Of a DNA stretch of 64,000 nt, positions 41,930-55,668 are shown in pieces. The stretch covers positions 21,799,578 to 21,863,577 of the forward strand of contig NC_091014.1 of assembly GCF_041296385.1 (NCBI RefSeq), in the 5' to 3' direction. The position numbers were made by a program, and so were the translations under genes. The notes under the pieces were generated by a model, which did not search any database, was not told the origin of the DNA, and saw only the letters and a program-made list of their open reading frames with translations. Every line of letters starts with the position of its first letter. The stretch's first letter is position 1. This stretch comes from Aphelocoma coerulescens. Lineage: Eukaryota; Chordata; Aves; Passeriformes; Corvidae.

Positions 41930-42644
41930 CCTCATCTGCTACAACCACTCTGACCCTTTTGCATCAGAGAAGGAACTTTTCTCCTGCATTTGTTAAGTCT
42001 CTGGCTTGGACATGTTGCAAGTCTCCATTTCTGCACCAAATAAGCACAGACCCTTCTTGCCCCTCCTTTGTCACAGCTCCCCTCTATTGGTAAGGTGGAT
42101 GCCCCCCCAGTAAGGGGCCTGCAGAGATGCATCATCATCCCTTGGGAGCTGGGGTAGCTGCTCTGGTGTGTGCTTGGGACACACTGTGTCACTCCCCCCC
42201 ACTGCTGGCACACAAATACTCCTCTCAGCAGCAGGGTTTCCAGAAGGCTTTTGCACATCATCTGCAGAAAACGCTTCTCTGGGAACTTCACGCTGGGCTG
42301 GCCCTTAAACTCACCTTTCCCAGCACAAGCTGAAAGGATACTTGTCTCTGCTTGCTCAAAGCTCAAAGCAATCCTTTGATAAGGAATAGCCTCATTACAA
42401 ACTGCTGGAAGTCACAGGCCCCGTGGCTGCTTTTTCCTGATGAAGCATGTGTCCTGACATTTCTTCAGGAGTTCCCAGAAATCCCTGGCTATCCCAGAAG
42501 GAGTTCACTGGCTATACACAAGCAGAGCCCTAAAAACGCTGAGCAACCTTCTGTGTCTGAGGCCTACCTCTATCTCAGTTTTCCTTGTCATTCCTGTTTC
42601 CTTGGCTGTTTTTTTACCTCTGAAAAGGGATAAAAAAAAAAAAA
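41930..42644. other. GC-richer unclassified block ending in an A-run
   Basis: This block stands out from its AT-rich surroundings by base composition. It includes a C8 run near 42196 and runs to an A13 tract at 42632-42644. Open frames overlap on both strands (the longest is 144 codons on the minus strand, 41932-42366), and none shows a motif I recognise. It may be an extension of the neighbouring CR1, another LTR or retroposed element, or a processed RNA copy. I cannot choose between these by eye. Confidence 0.4.
42632..42644. repeat. Poly(A) tract, 13 bases, inside a 10-bp inverted repeat
   Basis: The A-run overlaps the end of AAAAGGGATA (42623-42632). Its reverse complement lies at 42648-42657, so most of the A-run sits in the loop. 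Confidence 0.8.
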
Positions 42645-44742
42645 TGATATCCCTTTTTGTATCTGGTTTAAGATTCTTCCGTGTTACTGAAGCATTTGAG
42701 TTTTGCATGTATATGAAGAGGTAATTATTGACTCCATAAACTACGGGGTGTTGCTAAATAGACTTTTACTTACGTGGAAACAAACTAGCTCATTCCTCTT
42801 CATGATCAATAGTACCCTTATTGACAAGGATAGAGGTCTCATTCTACAGGAACAACTAGGTAATATACATAAAGATATTCAGACTTTTACCTATTATTTA
42901 TTCCTAATGAAATGTTGAGACACAGCAGCACTGGTATACAGTATTATTGTTGTGCAGTCCTTGAGTGTTACAGTGGTATTGTGATAATTTATTTCACCTG
43001 GTAAATCTCTTAACAGTCTTGAAGAAAAATTGATTTCAAGCTTTTTTATGGAATATCAAATAACATATAGTCAGATTTAAAAATCCAGGTTACAACCTTT
43101 CATTTAGGCAAGCACTTAAGAATCTTCTTGAGGCATAAAATTGTTGTTAGCAAGCAAGTCATCTATTGATGCACTGAATTTAGTGGCATTATCCCTGTAA
43201 AGTTATGCATGTGTCTAACTATTGTTAGTGGCCACCTTAATGGAATTGTAAGTAGCACTCAGCTGGCAGAAATGTGATTAAGATGCATTATAAGCATGAT
43301 AATAACTACTTTAGACACCAAATAGAAAGAAATTTGACAATATAAGAGGTTTTCTGGAGGCAGTGACCTGAATATCTTTTCTTTCAGGAAGTTTTAAGTA
43401 ACAAAAGAGATACTTATAAACAGTAGAGATGACACATAAGTTATAAAGATCATTATATGATTTCAGTTGACAAACACAACCCTTTTTCAAAAATGTGTTA
43501 TCTGCTCGATATTTACAATTAAAGAACTTTAGTCAGAGTTAAAATTATAGCCTTTTATTAATTTTCTCGAGGTTCTGAAATGACAGGTGCTGATCCTTGA
43601 ACAGAACTGTACTCATTTGCTGTTAAAGGACAATGAGGTTTCCGCAGTCAGAATCATCAAAGCATGAAGAAAGAGTAGAGAGCCCAATGAAAGAAGGGAG
43701 GAGGGAAAGCAGCAGCTGTAAATTACTGTTGCTACTTGAACAGCCTGTCTTATGGCTCCTTACCCACTGCAAATCTGGCACTAGCAGTGCAGTGAAGACT
43801 TAAGAGTCTCAGATGTTCTTGGATATCTTGTCAGTCACTGTTATCTGAAGACTTGTGGAGTTCATCTTCTGAAAGAGGACATGGGCTCTGTTGTTGAAAG
43901 AGAGCAGATCAAACTGGTGTCTTCATAATACTCAATATTTGTTCTGGTTATGTAAATACTTCATAACAACGTTAACGAAAAAGTCGCTTAAACCCATTAA
44001 GAAAATAGAGAGATGAACAAAAAAGTAACATAATTAAATTTAAAATTCCTATTGATCTCAGATGTATGATTTTTAGCCTTGAGTTCTAATGCAAAACTAA
44101 ATCACTTCTTGCACAGACGTAGATATTTCCCCTGGGCTCACCTCAGACATAGACATGTTTGAGTTAGCAGTCTGGTTATGACTGAAATCTGATTCAGAAT
44201 CACTTTTAAAACTTGTCAGACAGGTTTCTACAAGTTATGATGTGAAAACTGGAATATTTCTGTTTCCATTCCAGCTACATAATATTGTGAGTTTCTGAAC
44301 ACATAAAACTGAAAGAAAAAAGAGGACTTGAGTTGTGATTGGTGTTTTGGATTTTTTTTATATTGGTTGGTTGGTTTTGGGATTTGCTTTTGCTTGTTTG
44401 ATTTTTTTTTGTTTCTCTTATTTTAATGGATTCAGTGTTATAGTACCTTAAGAAGTAATGGGTGAATGTAAGTCTAAGGAAGAATGACATTTTTAACTGC
44501 TTTAGTAAAGCCTGTCATATGTGGTTTTAAATTCACATCATTACTCCTCACATCTATATTTAAAATTGAGACACTTATTTAATGATTTTTATAGTTTCAG
44601 ATTTGAGTAAATTCTCTGGTTAAGTTTCACCACAAGCCATGCCTAATTTTTCAGTTTATTTTAAACTCAAATCCACAGGGGACAAAAGTAAGAACTTTTG
44701 CTTTCTTATTATTCCTAACTTTTAACATTTTTGATATATCAT

Positions 44743-45715
44743 ATTGCTCCTCAGTCTCTTCTTCTCTCGACCTAACCAACCTGCTTCCTTTAACCACTTA
44801 CGGAAGGTTTTCTTCTCTTAATATCTTCTCTGGAGCTTCTCTTGTCCCATATCTTTCCTAAAATGCTGTTCTCAAAATGGGTTATAATATTCCACTGATA
44901 GTCTTGCTAGTATTCGATGGGATGGAAGAATGTTTAAAAATAATCTTTAAAAATTTCAAAGTTCCATCTTTACATAAAATGTTGTCATGTCCAGGTTGTG
45001 ACAGAGCTACCAGTACTAATGGGATACTATTGCTCTCTGCCAGTCTTTTCTCTTCTGCAATGAAGTGGTTCATTTTTCTACCCTGAAATTCAGACCTTGC
45101 CCTTATTTGTACCTAATTTTCTTCAGACTTCCATCTGTTGGGATTATTTTGAAACAATGCATTTGCAGATCTCTCAGAATGGTGTCTGGCAGCTTCTAGA
45201 TGTAATAACCCTACTTTTGATTTCTTTATCCAAATTATTAAAGAATGTACTGAATGCACTCAGAGTGCTGTGGAACATACTGCAAACCCTTGTCCAGCCT
45301 GACAGTGAGCTGTTAATAACAACACTCACTGATTCCATCCAGGGACTGTTTCCCTAGTTTGCCTATCAAAAGGCCATGAGAGAGAGCATTGGGTAGCTTT
45401 CTAAAGGGAAGCACAGTGACAATGTGACTGCTTTTCCTGTATCCAAAAGGCCTATTATACTGCCATGAGGGAAAAAAAATTATTTTGACATGGCTTGTTC
45501 TTGATGAATTCACTGTCACTGTAACTCATCTTCACAACTTTCTTCTCTTGTAAATGCTCAAACAATGCTTGATTATTTGTTCTACCACTTTTTAGGAACT
45601 GAAATTGAACTAATTTTGTGACTTTCCCCTCCTTCCCCCAATTTAAAATAAGAACTGTGTTTATCTAATTCCATTTTCCTTGAATTTTACCTTCCCTCAG
45701 TCCCTGGTAAGAATT
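44743..45715 (-). mobile_element. Ancient CR1-type LINE, about 970 bp including reverse transcriptase region
   Basis: On the plus strand the order is: CTCCTCAGTCTCTTCTTCTC, CTAACCAACCTGC, a stretch with TCTCAAAATGGGTTATAATA, TATCCAAATTATTAAAGAAT, then TTTGCCTATCAAAAGGCCAT, GACATGGCTTGTTCTTGATG, and finally a region with TTAGGAACTGAAATTGAACT. This matches the reverse complement of old CR1/L3-like LINE ORF2 and 3' sequence as I know it. Many indels and stops show it is long dead. Edges are approximate. Confidence 0.75.
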
Positions 45716-46295
45716 GTCTCTTAATGTGGAAAAGTGTCATTTATTGAAATTTGTTAAGATCATTAAAATCTGTGAGAGTTTACATTAATTATGTTAAAAC
45801 TCATCGTTCCTTTGTAGTTTTATAAAATGTGCCCTTAAGAAATGTGTATAAAACTTGGAGGCACGAACTAATGTCTCTATTCTATATAGCACATTGTTAC
45901 ATATGATAAATTATTTGGAATATCTAGAATTCTCTTAGAACAATATAATATTTAGGAGACATCTAGGAATCATGGAAGATATAGTAAAAGGGCCAAATCC
46001 AAAATGCTCAAAACTTGCAGTATTAAGAATGACATTTAAGGTGTGATCTTTAAAAAGGCAGAAACATCTGCTGTTCTCATAAAACTGTCATCAATTTGCT
46101 TTTTGTGACCAACAGTTTTGAGACTGTTCCATGAGAAAACTTTTTTCTCAATCCTTTCCAGAAAATTTCAGTACTAATTTGCTTTTTAGATTCCTTACAG
46201 AGAACTTCCAGAATACTCATATTTAGGGCTTATAAGTGGGTAATGCAGAATAATCAAAGTCCCAGCAATGGCCAGCTGGTCTCTATGAACTCATA

Positions 46296-46490
46296 TTTTT
46301 AAATAAAAATATAAATATATAAGATATGTTTAACACAAATATATATATGATATATGATATATGATAGTTCTATATAGTTTTATATAGTTTTACATAGTTT
46401 TATATAATATATAATACATAATATTATACATTTATAAATATATAAATACATATAAAATATTAAAATATATTTATTAAAAATATTTCTTGA
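46296..46490. repeat. AT-rich low-complexity array with a 10-bp tandem core
   Basis: The array includes GATATAT-type units near 46349-46366 and three tandem 10-mers of TATATAGTTT type (46371-46400, the third with one change), followed by irregular AT-rich sequence. Confidence 0.85.
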
Positions 46491-49400
46491 ATGAACTGCA
46501 CTTTCTGTGGAGGAAGTAGTCTAATATTTAATCTTTTGATAACATTAAGAGAATAAAATGAAAATAATAAATTTATTCATCAGTAACTAAAAGAAGGCAA
46601 GGTTGGTAACAGACATTCTAACAGTACTCTGAGTTAGCAAACGAGTGAAATAATTGACACCTGGCCAGTGCTGTCGTACTGCATCTCTACAGTGTCCTCA
46701 GGTAGTGTTTGGAAACATATTCACTGCAATATTTCAAGTGGAATTTAGTAGGAATCAAAAATAAGATTTCAACAACTGCTTTCTTTCCTTGCTGTGGAAT
46801 GTTGCTCCTTTTCGACTGCAATGCTCGATGATATTTTGAGGCAAATTGATAATGCTAAATGATCATATGAATTCATTCCATTACAAATCTGTCTAGTTTA
46901 AAAAACCAGCCACTGATGAACCAAAAAATCAGCCAGACCTCTATAATGAACATCTATTTATTCTAAATCTCATTTTATTCTACATTTCCTTATTAGTTGC
47001 CCTTCACTTTTGCAATTCCTGTGTTGGTAAATTATTTTTATACTTCTTGTAGTTGAAAAAGATAAAATTAAATGGAAAAATTAAAAAAAATATTCATATA
47101 TTATTATAGATTATTATTATTAACTGTTATAATTAGTTTGTGAGATTAGAATCGTTAAAATTAATACCTTTGTCAGAAAAAATTTACATTACATATTCAG
47201 AACCTTTCTGGCTTGGGAATTTTAATGTAGAAGATCAGACCCTAATTGTGCATGTACATATGTGAGAAGGGGCAGGGGGGGAGGAAGTGAAGTAGCATTT
47301 ATTCATCATACTAACAGGATTCAAGATAACTGAAGATTTCTATTTATCTAGATAATTTTTGAATAGAATTTCATGTAAGTGTGTAACATCTGAACTTTTA
47401 GAGAGTTTGCAATGTGAATTAGTTAATTTGCAGAGTGACTGAGTTCTTTGTGAAACCTTCCATGTGAAATGTTTGCCAGGCTGTCACCCTGATATTACTG
47501 ATGCACTAGGAAATGAAACTAGGACCATTGCAATGTGCAATAGATTGTCTTTAAATACCTTTTTATTTCTGTATCTCATTTTCATCCTGTTAGTTTTCTC
47601 TAAAAATCATAAACCTTCTATCTCTGCAAAAGGAGAATTAAAAAGAAAACAGAAACGAATGAAACCTGGCTTAATTGCAGGGCTGAAAATTGCTTCAGAT
47701 AGATTTTGGAGGTGCGAACTATTCTTAGGTGGATGTTTGAGGAGAGTTTGCCTGTATATTGTCTGATTCTTTGGCAGAACTTATTAAAATAAAGTAACAT
47801 ATTGGATTTCTGTAGGAAGCACTTTATAATAGGTACACTTTTACTGTTGAGCTGATATCACCATTAATAATTTTCTTAACTACCTTTTATGCTTTGCATT
47901 TTCACAGGATTTACTGCATTTGTACTCCTAAAAATACTACTTTGCTGGAAATGTACATAGATAAGATTTTTAATGCTTTTGTCTCAAGCAAAAATTAAAA
48001 TGTAAGTTTTTGCATGTACTTGTACTCATCACTGAAATCACAGATTTGAGGTATATGCCTGCTAAATTTTTACATTTATCAAAGTAATAAAACCCAATCC
48101 TTTAGGGGCTTAACTTTTACTTGTTTCATTCCTATATAGCACATATAAAAGTGATGCAAAACCAAAAATGTTTTGGAAGGATTAGGAGCATGTGGTCAGT
48201 ACGTATTCCAGGTTTAATCTCCCAAAAGGTTTAAAGAACAGTGATAAAAGCCAAATCCATTTGCTGCTAAAGCTAACAAATAATCAAGAAGGAATATATC
48301 AAGAGCGGGAATAACCCTATTTTTTCCAGTAACAAATGGTTTGCATACTAATGGGAAGACCTGCTAGCCTGCTGTAGGTGAGGAGGGATTAGCATCAATT
48401 TGTGTTTTAGCACTGCAGGAGGCCCCTAATTCTAGGGCATCTCCTGTCAGACTCATCCTAGCAAACCAAGGACTGAAGCATTTTTTCCTACATAATTCAT
48501 ACTAAATGGCAGACTCTTGTAAGTACAAGCAGAGGAAAAGAGTACCCTCAACACTGAGTCAGCTTCAGACCTGCTTTTAAAAGTCAATTTCATCCTGATC
48601 ACATTGATGCTTATTTTGTTCTTTCATTGCCACGAAAATTATTTCTCAATAAATTTTATAATCTACATATGCATCTTCATCAAAACAGTATTTTTTTTTT
48701 TTGTTTCTGTGTTTCTGTCTAGTCAAAACAGGCTTCTCTTTTGAATCATCTATGACTTATCTGATACAGCTGTATCTTTTGAGAGGAAAAAAAGAAATGA
48801 TAAACCCAAATACACCAATTACACAAAACAACACATCACAAAAATAGTGCTGTATTGATACCTCAACATTTCTGCTGATCTCTCTACTTTGGCTTCTGGG
48901 TAGTGTTTTATCTGAAGAATAAACAACCCAAAAACTTCCAGTCTATGCTAGCTTTACTGTTATCCTGAAAATAATGAGACAAGGTGGGCTTATAGAAGCC
49001 AAAGCTCTTGGGATATTTAGGTAGCATTGTCGTTTACATATTTTAAAAACAACTCATTAATTAGATGTGTCTGGTTCAATACAGAGTCTCAAATAAACAG
49101 AGATGAATAAGAACCCTTAGGCTCCTGTTTTGAAGAGGGTGTTTCTTCCTTTTACAAGACCCTTCAGTTTTCAGCAATGTAACATCAATCCTTGCCTAAC
49201 CTTACTACGAAAAATATAAATTCCATTTCCCCAGGATGTTTTAGTATAGTCACTTCCCAGTAAATGCAGATGGATAAAAATAATAGAAGGGGGTGGGATG
49301 AGAAAAAAACACGATGTACAGATAAAAAAATAACTCTTTGGCTGGAATGTGTGAGACCTTGCTTCAGAGAAAGACTTGAATTGGTGATGTATGGTGATAC

Positions 49401-52400
49401 CATGATACTTAACCTCTCTATCTTGCTTTTTCTAAAGAATCCACAACCCCTTAAAATTGTTTCCATTTTGTGATTGATGTGTATGCTGGAATCTAAAATA
49501 TTTTAATAAAATTCATAAAGTTTTAGCCAAGCTTTCTGTCAGAGCTGTAGCTCCTCAATGTTATAGTAAAGACTATGCTCAGGTCAGTACAGCACCAGGA
49601 GAACGTCGATTTAATTCACCATTTACTTGGTATTTAACAGAAGGGTGTTCTCTGTAAGAACAAGCTCTTTAATTCTTCAAAATACTGTGGCACTGTGTTA
49701 ATGTTATATTAGAAGTCGTAGTACAATTTTGAAGGTGATCAAAACTCCTATGTGTGCTGTTTGAACAGTGCTTACAGTCATATGCATTACAGTGCATACA
49801 GTAAATCTTTATTCCTTACCCCCTTACCCCTCACCCAATGTAAATTAGTAAATACAGAATGCAATTTCTCTTCTGAGCTTTACAGAAAATCAAGTTCTAA
49901 TGAAATATAAAGTGCTAAAAATGTGCAACACTTAATTGTGTAACAATAATGTAGATCATCTTCATTATATAAAAAATTTGAAAGAAGGCACAAAATACAT
50001 TTTGTTTTGAGAAGCTGTGAAGCCCCTGGTAAAGTTTTCTGGTGTTCAGCTGTGTGTTGTTGAGATGCCTCATATCATTTATGTCACACTGCATAAAAGA
50101 ACAAAAATAATATAACTGGATATCATCATTGTCTCAAATTCAGAAATTCAACATGACAGGAAATGTCTGAAACCATCCTGGGGTGGGGGGAATCAATTAT
50201 CTTGCTCCAATTTCGAAAGCAGTTTTTTGATCTTGTATGAGGTATGTGAATTGCCCAAGCACTCCTTTAACATTTTAATGACTATGTGTGACTGATGTTA
50301 TGCTATCACAATTCTGTACTTCTCGTAATGTACTTTTAATTTTTTCTGTTGTCTGTTTGAACATTTAGATCCAAATTCTCATCCATCTCCACAGAGTCAT
50401 GCATTGTGCATGATTTGTGTACTAGAAATCTTCATTTATGCAATGATATCAATACTTGGAAGACACAATTTGCTTCTCAGGCTGTAAATGGTATTTGCAG
50501 ATCAAACAGAATACAGTTTTAGTATTAATTTATAAAATTATTACTTGTGTGGTTTTTTGGGCCTGATTTTCATGGGCCATCTCCTCACTGTTTTTCTAAA
50601 GCTGCCTCTTGTTGCTTAGAAGTGCCTATCTGTGGGTTTTTTTCATTTTCAGAATTCATGCTTGAAATTGACATTTGTTGCTCAGAGGGCACTCACTCAA
50701 GTTTGCACATGCTTGTAAACATTACTTTATGTTTGCATATGTGCCTCCCACAAAATCTGTGCTTTTAAACATAGAAACTGATTTTTGAGCATCCATTTTC
50801 TTTCGAGGCTTTTAGCAACAGGTGGGTAACTGCACTTCCAGAATAGGAAATCCAGAGATTTAACAGATTTTGTGTGCTTGAGACTTAGCTGCATCAAACC
50901 ACAACACCCCCATAATCATTATGGATTATCAGGGTTAGTAGATTTGGTAGTGAAAAAAAAAATTATTCATTTAACCAACCTGTTTCCAAACTAAGTATGT
51001 ACATTTCACTCAATTTTTTCCCTGACTAAAAACATATACCTGGCCTAATTCTGATAATGAGAATCTAAACTTGAAGTCATATTATTCAAGTCAAGAGTAT
51101 GATCTAGATTTTCAAGATGTCATATGTATTACATCTGACCATTTATCTTCAAGATAGATTAAATTAATTGCATTTGCTTTAATCAATCTTCTTCTCCTTT
51201 ATGTTTGAAGAAGCCCTTGGGCAGAAATTGTGTGTTGTCAAGGCACAGAGCTAATTGCTGTCATTAATTCACCACACAGAAAGTAAAAGCCTGGTGTCAC
51301 AGATAGGAAAAGAGATGTCAGTAGTGTCATTAATAAGCATTTAAAAAAACAAACTGAAATGTGTAATAGCCATTGATTGAATAGATAGCATAAATAATGA
51401 AGAAACAGATATTAGAAACTGGTGTAAAGGATGTCAATGAAGATAATTTTATGAATGACTCATCATCTGGGACTGAGGTTTAAATTCTCCAAACTAGAAA
51501 TCTCTGAAGAAAACTCAGCCATCTCACAATTTTCTTGAATTTTTTCAGGCATGAGACTGTTTTATCTCACCATCTTCTTGCTGAAAAGTTACACCCACTT
51601 CTTACTGGCATATGTTGGCATGATAGTATGTTAGTACAAAGTTTTACTGGTGGCTTAGTGAGGTCACTTTTGCAGTGAGCAGTCTACAGTGAAGGTGTGA
51701 AGTAGTTGCTGGTGCCAACAACTCTGTCAGTGGGCTTTGTTTAAGCTGAGGCAGACATGAAAATGTGTGTAGACTTGCTTCTGCGCTGACACTGGCATAG
51801 AGCAAAATCTAGTTATTGAAATCAATATGGTTATATCAACATTTTGTCAGTGTTGCATGTTAAAGGATTGTAAGGCCTGACCTTGTCCTATTTCTGCCTG
51901 TGATTTCAATAAGAACAATGCCTGCACAAACCTAATTTACTTGTTTGCTGTATGATCTATTTATATACTGTGTATATGGCTACAGTTTATTAAATACTGC
52001 AGAGGTCTCCAAGATACAGAGTTCTAAGGAGAAAGGTATGATAAGCTATCATAATTACTTTATGTTCCTCATCTATGTGATGTCAGCAAAAACTCGCAAA
52101 AGAGATGGATAAATATTATTTTCATAGCAATGGACAGCTTGGATACAGAAATACCCCAATTGTTGTGCATTCACTGTAAATTGGCTATGGCCTCTGATAT
52201 GCAAATTGAGGACTATTTTGATAGATGAATTTTTTTACTCATAGTGACAACCATTTTAATGACCTAAGATCCTACTTTGGATGCAGAGTCAAGGAATTTA
52301 TAGTGGTATAAATTCTGGAAGTCCTTTGCACAAAGTAGATGCCAGGTGATTAATTTCTTTCACTGTTTTAGACTCCTTGACAATGAGGAAAATTACTTAC

Positions 52401-54661
52401 CAATCATACTCAGTTCTTCTGAAATTATGACAGTTTACCTGAAAATGTGAGGTTTGATATACTCCTTTGGACATCACAATGAGTTTAAAACAATGGCAAT
52501 ATGAGCCCTCTTATTTCAGTTCTCCTGTTTCTTTCTGACTCCTAATAAGAATCCTCGTGTTTTTTGAAGGCTGCTTCCTTGCCCAAATAATACCTTACAC
52601 AACATTAAAATCAGGATCAATAATTGCAGTTGTGTTTTCTTTCTGTCTTCTAAGGTAATGATCTCTATCTGAATTTTATCTCCCACTAATAAACTAATGT
52701 GTATGCTGGGCTACTCTGCTTGCTTAAATGCTGAAAATTATACATCCTGGGAAATTTAAAAAAATGCAAGATTAATAAAGATGGTATTTACACTGGTAAT
52801 TGTGATATAGCTTCTTTATGGGTAGATATTCTGGTATGGCTCTTTCATCTACTGATATCCAAGGCAGTATTAACACAGAGGAATGAAATTTTGAGTGTTA
52901 TGAAAATAAATAAATATGTTGATTGGGTATCTAAGCAGTGGATATTTGCCTCTGTGATCTAAATGTGAAATAAAATTGTAATTGTAAACTTATGGATAAT
53001 GTTTATGCTACTACCATTGAGTTTTTCCTTTATCATGTTCTAAATAGTGTGAGGTAAATCCTTGAGAGGTTGTTTACTCCATTCTTCTAGCACTGTCAGG
53101 GAAAATGTGTTTTAAAGTCTGGCAATCCCACAATCTTTCCCAGGCAGTTAAATTTTTTTTTTTGATTAGCAAACACCACAACATGTTTATAAATCATCCT
53201 CTTTTCTCTCAGCCTTCTTTGACAAGTTTCTATTACTCGAATCAGAAGAACTAATACCTGAAACACAAGTATTACTCTGGACAGGCAGTACATATTTTTT
53301 CTAATAAACATATTTAAGTTGCTTCCCCTGAAAAATATGGTAACATTCCATTACTGAATAATTAACTCCTTAAACTTCTTTCCCAAGCCCACTGTGCCAT
53401 TACTGTCATTTGGATGTCAAGCCTTGCATTACTACCAGCCAGGAGGAACATGTTAAAGACCTGCCTAAGACAGAGCCTTGAAAATTTGCTTTTGCATGGC
53501 AAATTTTGTTTGAGTCAGAATTAGATTTCTGCTATCCTAAGCAGAAAACTATGAGAGATGTGTATATGTAAAAATACTAATCAGAATGAACAAAGCAGGG
53601 AAGACAGAAGTTTAAAAAATAATCAACTGACAATGGAAATAAAGTTTTAACTTTGGACAATCTAGATTTATTTTCTTGCATAACTCAGTGCAACATGTAT
53701 TTGAAATTAACAGAAATTTTTATTTTAGACTGAAATTTAACCTTTTCTCTAGTTAAGTGAGGTCAGGAGGTAAAACTGCAGCACTCCTTTGTAGGATTTG
53801 GGTTACACTGTGCTGTAGTTATCATTAACAATTCAGTTGAAGATTCAGGATAAATGTGAGAAAAATTTTCTTATATGCCACTACCTTTACAAAATTAAAT
53901 AACAAAAAGAAATTCTGGAGAAAAAAAACCAATCAGAAGTAAATAAATGTTCTGATAGATTGACAGAGAAGGTATCAAAACCACAGCATTCCTCTTTCTT
54001 AAGGCTGCCCTGGCTCCCTTCTGGGAAGCTCATGTCAAAGCCAATGGAATTCTGTCCTAAGAGCCTCCTGTACTGAGGCTCTCGGCCTCTCTGCTGCTTT
54101 AGCCAGGGCCCTCACTTGCATTTGCAGAATTGGATGATACAGAAAAACAGTGAGAGAGGCCTCCAGGGAAACAGAGGGAGTAACAGCATAGAGTTCTGTT
54201 GACATTATTTCATTGCTTGCTTAAATACCTGGGGTTTTTATAGATATAAATTTAATAGCAGATCTTGTTTAAAAATATATATATTAATATGTTTTGCTTG
54301 TATTTTTCCAGGTCTGCTAAATGGCTGATATAAAATATGTGTTCATATGTGTTGTAATGATTTAAGACCTAATTATGTAGTTATCCTCCTACAATCAGAG
54401 TTCAATGAAGTGCTCAATTTCATAGCTCCTTTTTGTAAAAATGACTTGCAATGTAGAAAAATCTCATAACATTATTTGGCAATCACACTTTCTAGTTAAA
54501 TCGATGTCAATAATGCATGGTTGGTGTAATATTTCTTACAGCAATTAGTGGAGCATACTTCTCTTACTCACTTGTGCTTAGCTTATGATCAGACTCATTT
54601 CTTTTTGTCTGTACTCACCCACTCACCATATTTTATAAACAATTACAACAATTTCTTATAT

Positions 54662-54720
54662 AGACATATACTTATACACACACATATATATGTATATAAA
54701 TTTATTATATATATAAAATA
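54662..54720. repeat. CA/TA-rich low-complexity tract
   Basis: A short ACACAC run leads into TATATA-rich sequence. Confidence 0.75.
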
Positions 54721-55471
54721 TGGTAGTTCACCAGTCTCTAATTTCAGAGCTTTATCAAACAATGTTTTTCATTTTCCTGCACAGATTGGGAATCTGGATC
54801 CCATTAACTAGCCTTGAAACTCTTACCTTTAGATTATTTTTTAAAGTTTGGAAGTTCTGTGAGAATATTACTCAAAACTTTTTTGTTAAACACACAACAA
54901 GGAAAAGTATCCTGTCATTCTGCTGACTGGTAGCTCAGAGGTTGGGATAGTTATTGGCTGTTAAAATAGATCAGAAAACATGCACTCCTGAAATACTGTA
55001 ATGTAAGCTTTCTTTTTAAAAGCAGCCTGGGAACTAACCTTTGCTTGTATCCTAAAGGAATTAGGATGCTGTGCCTTCTTAATAAGTTTTTACAAATGTT
55101 TAAGTTATTGCCTTCTTAGGGAAGATATTTTCAGTGCATCTGGAGAAAACAGATAAAGTGAGATCTATTAGAGCAGAACACCAGTCCTGAATTTCATGTT
55201 CAGTGGATCTGAATTTTATATTTATTACTACATTTTATCCAGGAAATCCATAATTCTTTAAACAGTAAGAAACACCATAAGAAATAGAAAAATAAAGGAG
55301 CAAAGTGCAACTCGGCATTTTAATAAATGATGGGCTAAACCAGATCTTGCTTGCTTTTATATAATCTCAGAGTGAAATCTGATTTTAATTTACAGGTGTG
55401 TACAGTAGAAATACAAAGGTGCTGAAAAATAGACCTGTGACTACTAGTCAAGTTGAATGCAACAAAACTAG

Positions 55472-55476
55472 GAGAG
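55472..55476. repeat. Target-site duplication, left copy (GAGAG)
   Basis: Five bases directly before the TG terminus of the LTR, identical to those directly after its CA terminus. Confidence 0.8.
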
Positions 55477-55662
55477 TGTAGTGGTTCGGGGCCGGCTGGA
55501 TGCCAGGCACCCATAAAAGCCCCTCTCTACTCTTCTCTGCAGCTGGACAGGGGAGAGAAAAAAAAAAAAGAAGGGTTCATGGGTTGAGATAAGGACTGGA
55601 AGAAATCACTCATGAAATATCATCATGGGCAAAACAAGCTCGAATTGGAGATATTAGTTGAA

Positions 55663-55668
55663 TTTATT
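55663..55668 (-). promoter_or_regulatory. Polyadenylation signal within the LTR
   Basis: TTTATT on the plus strand is AATAAA on the minus strand, about 190 bp from the LTR's inferred 3' end. This is consistent with the R/U5 region lying at the low-coordinate side. Confidence 0.55.

Noticed and set aside
41932..42366. 144-codon minus-strand open frame
   Set aside because: No domain, signal or codon pattern I recognise; it competes with several frames on the other strand in the same GC-rich block.
47267..47283. G-rich run as a possible G-quadruplex
   Set aside because: Only two long G runs are present close together, short of the four usually required.
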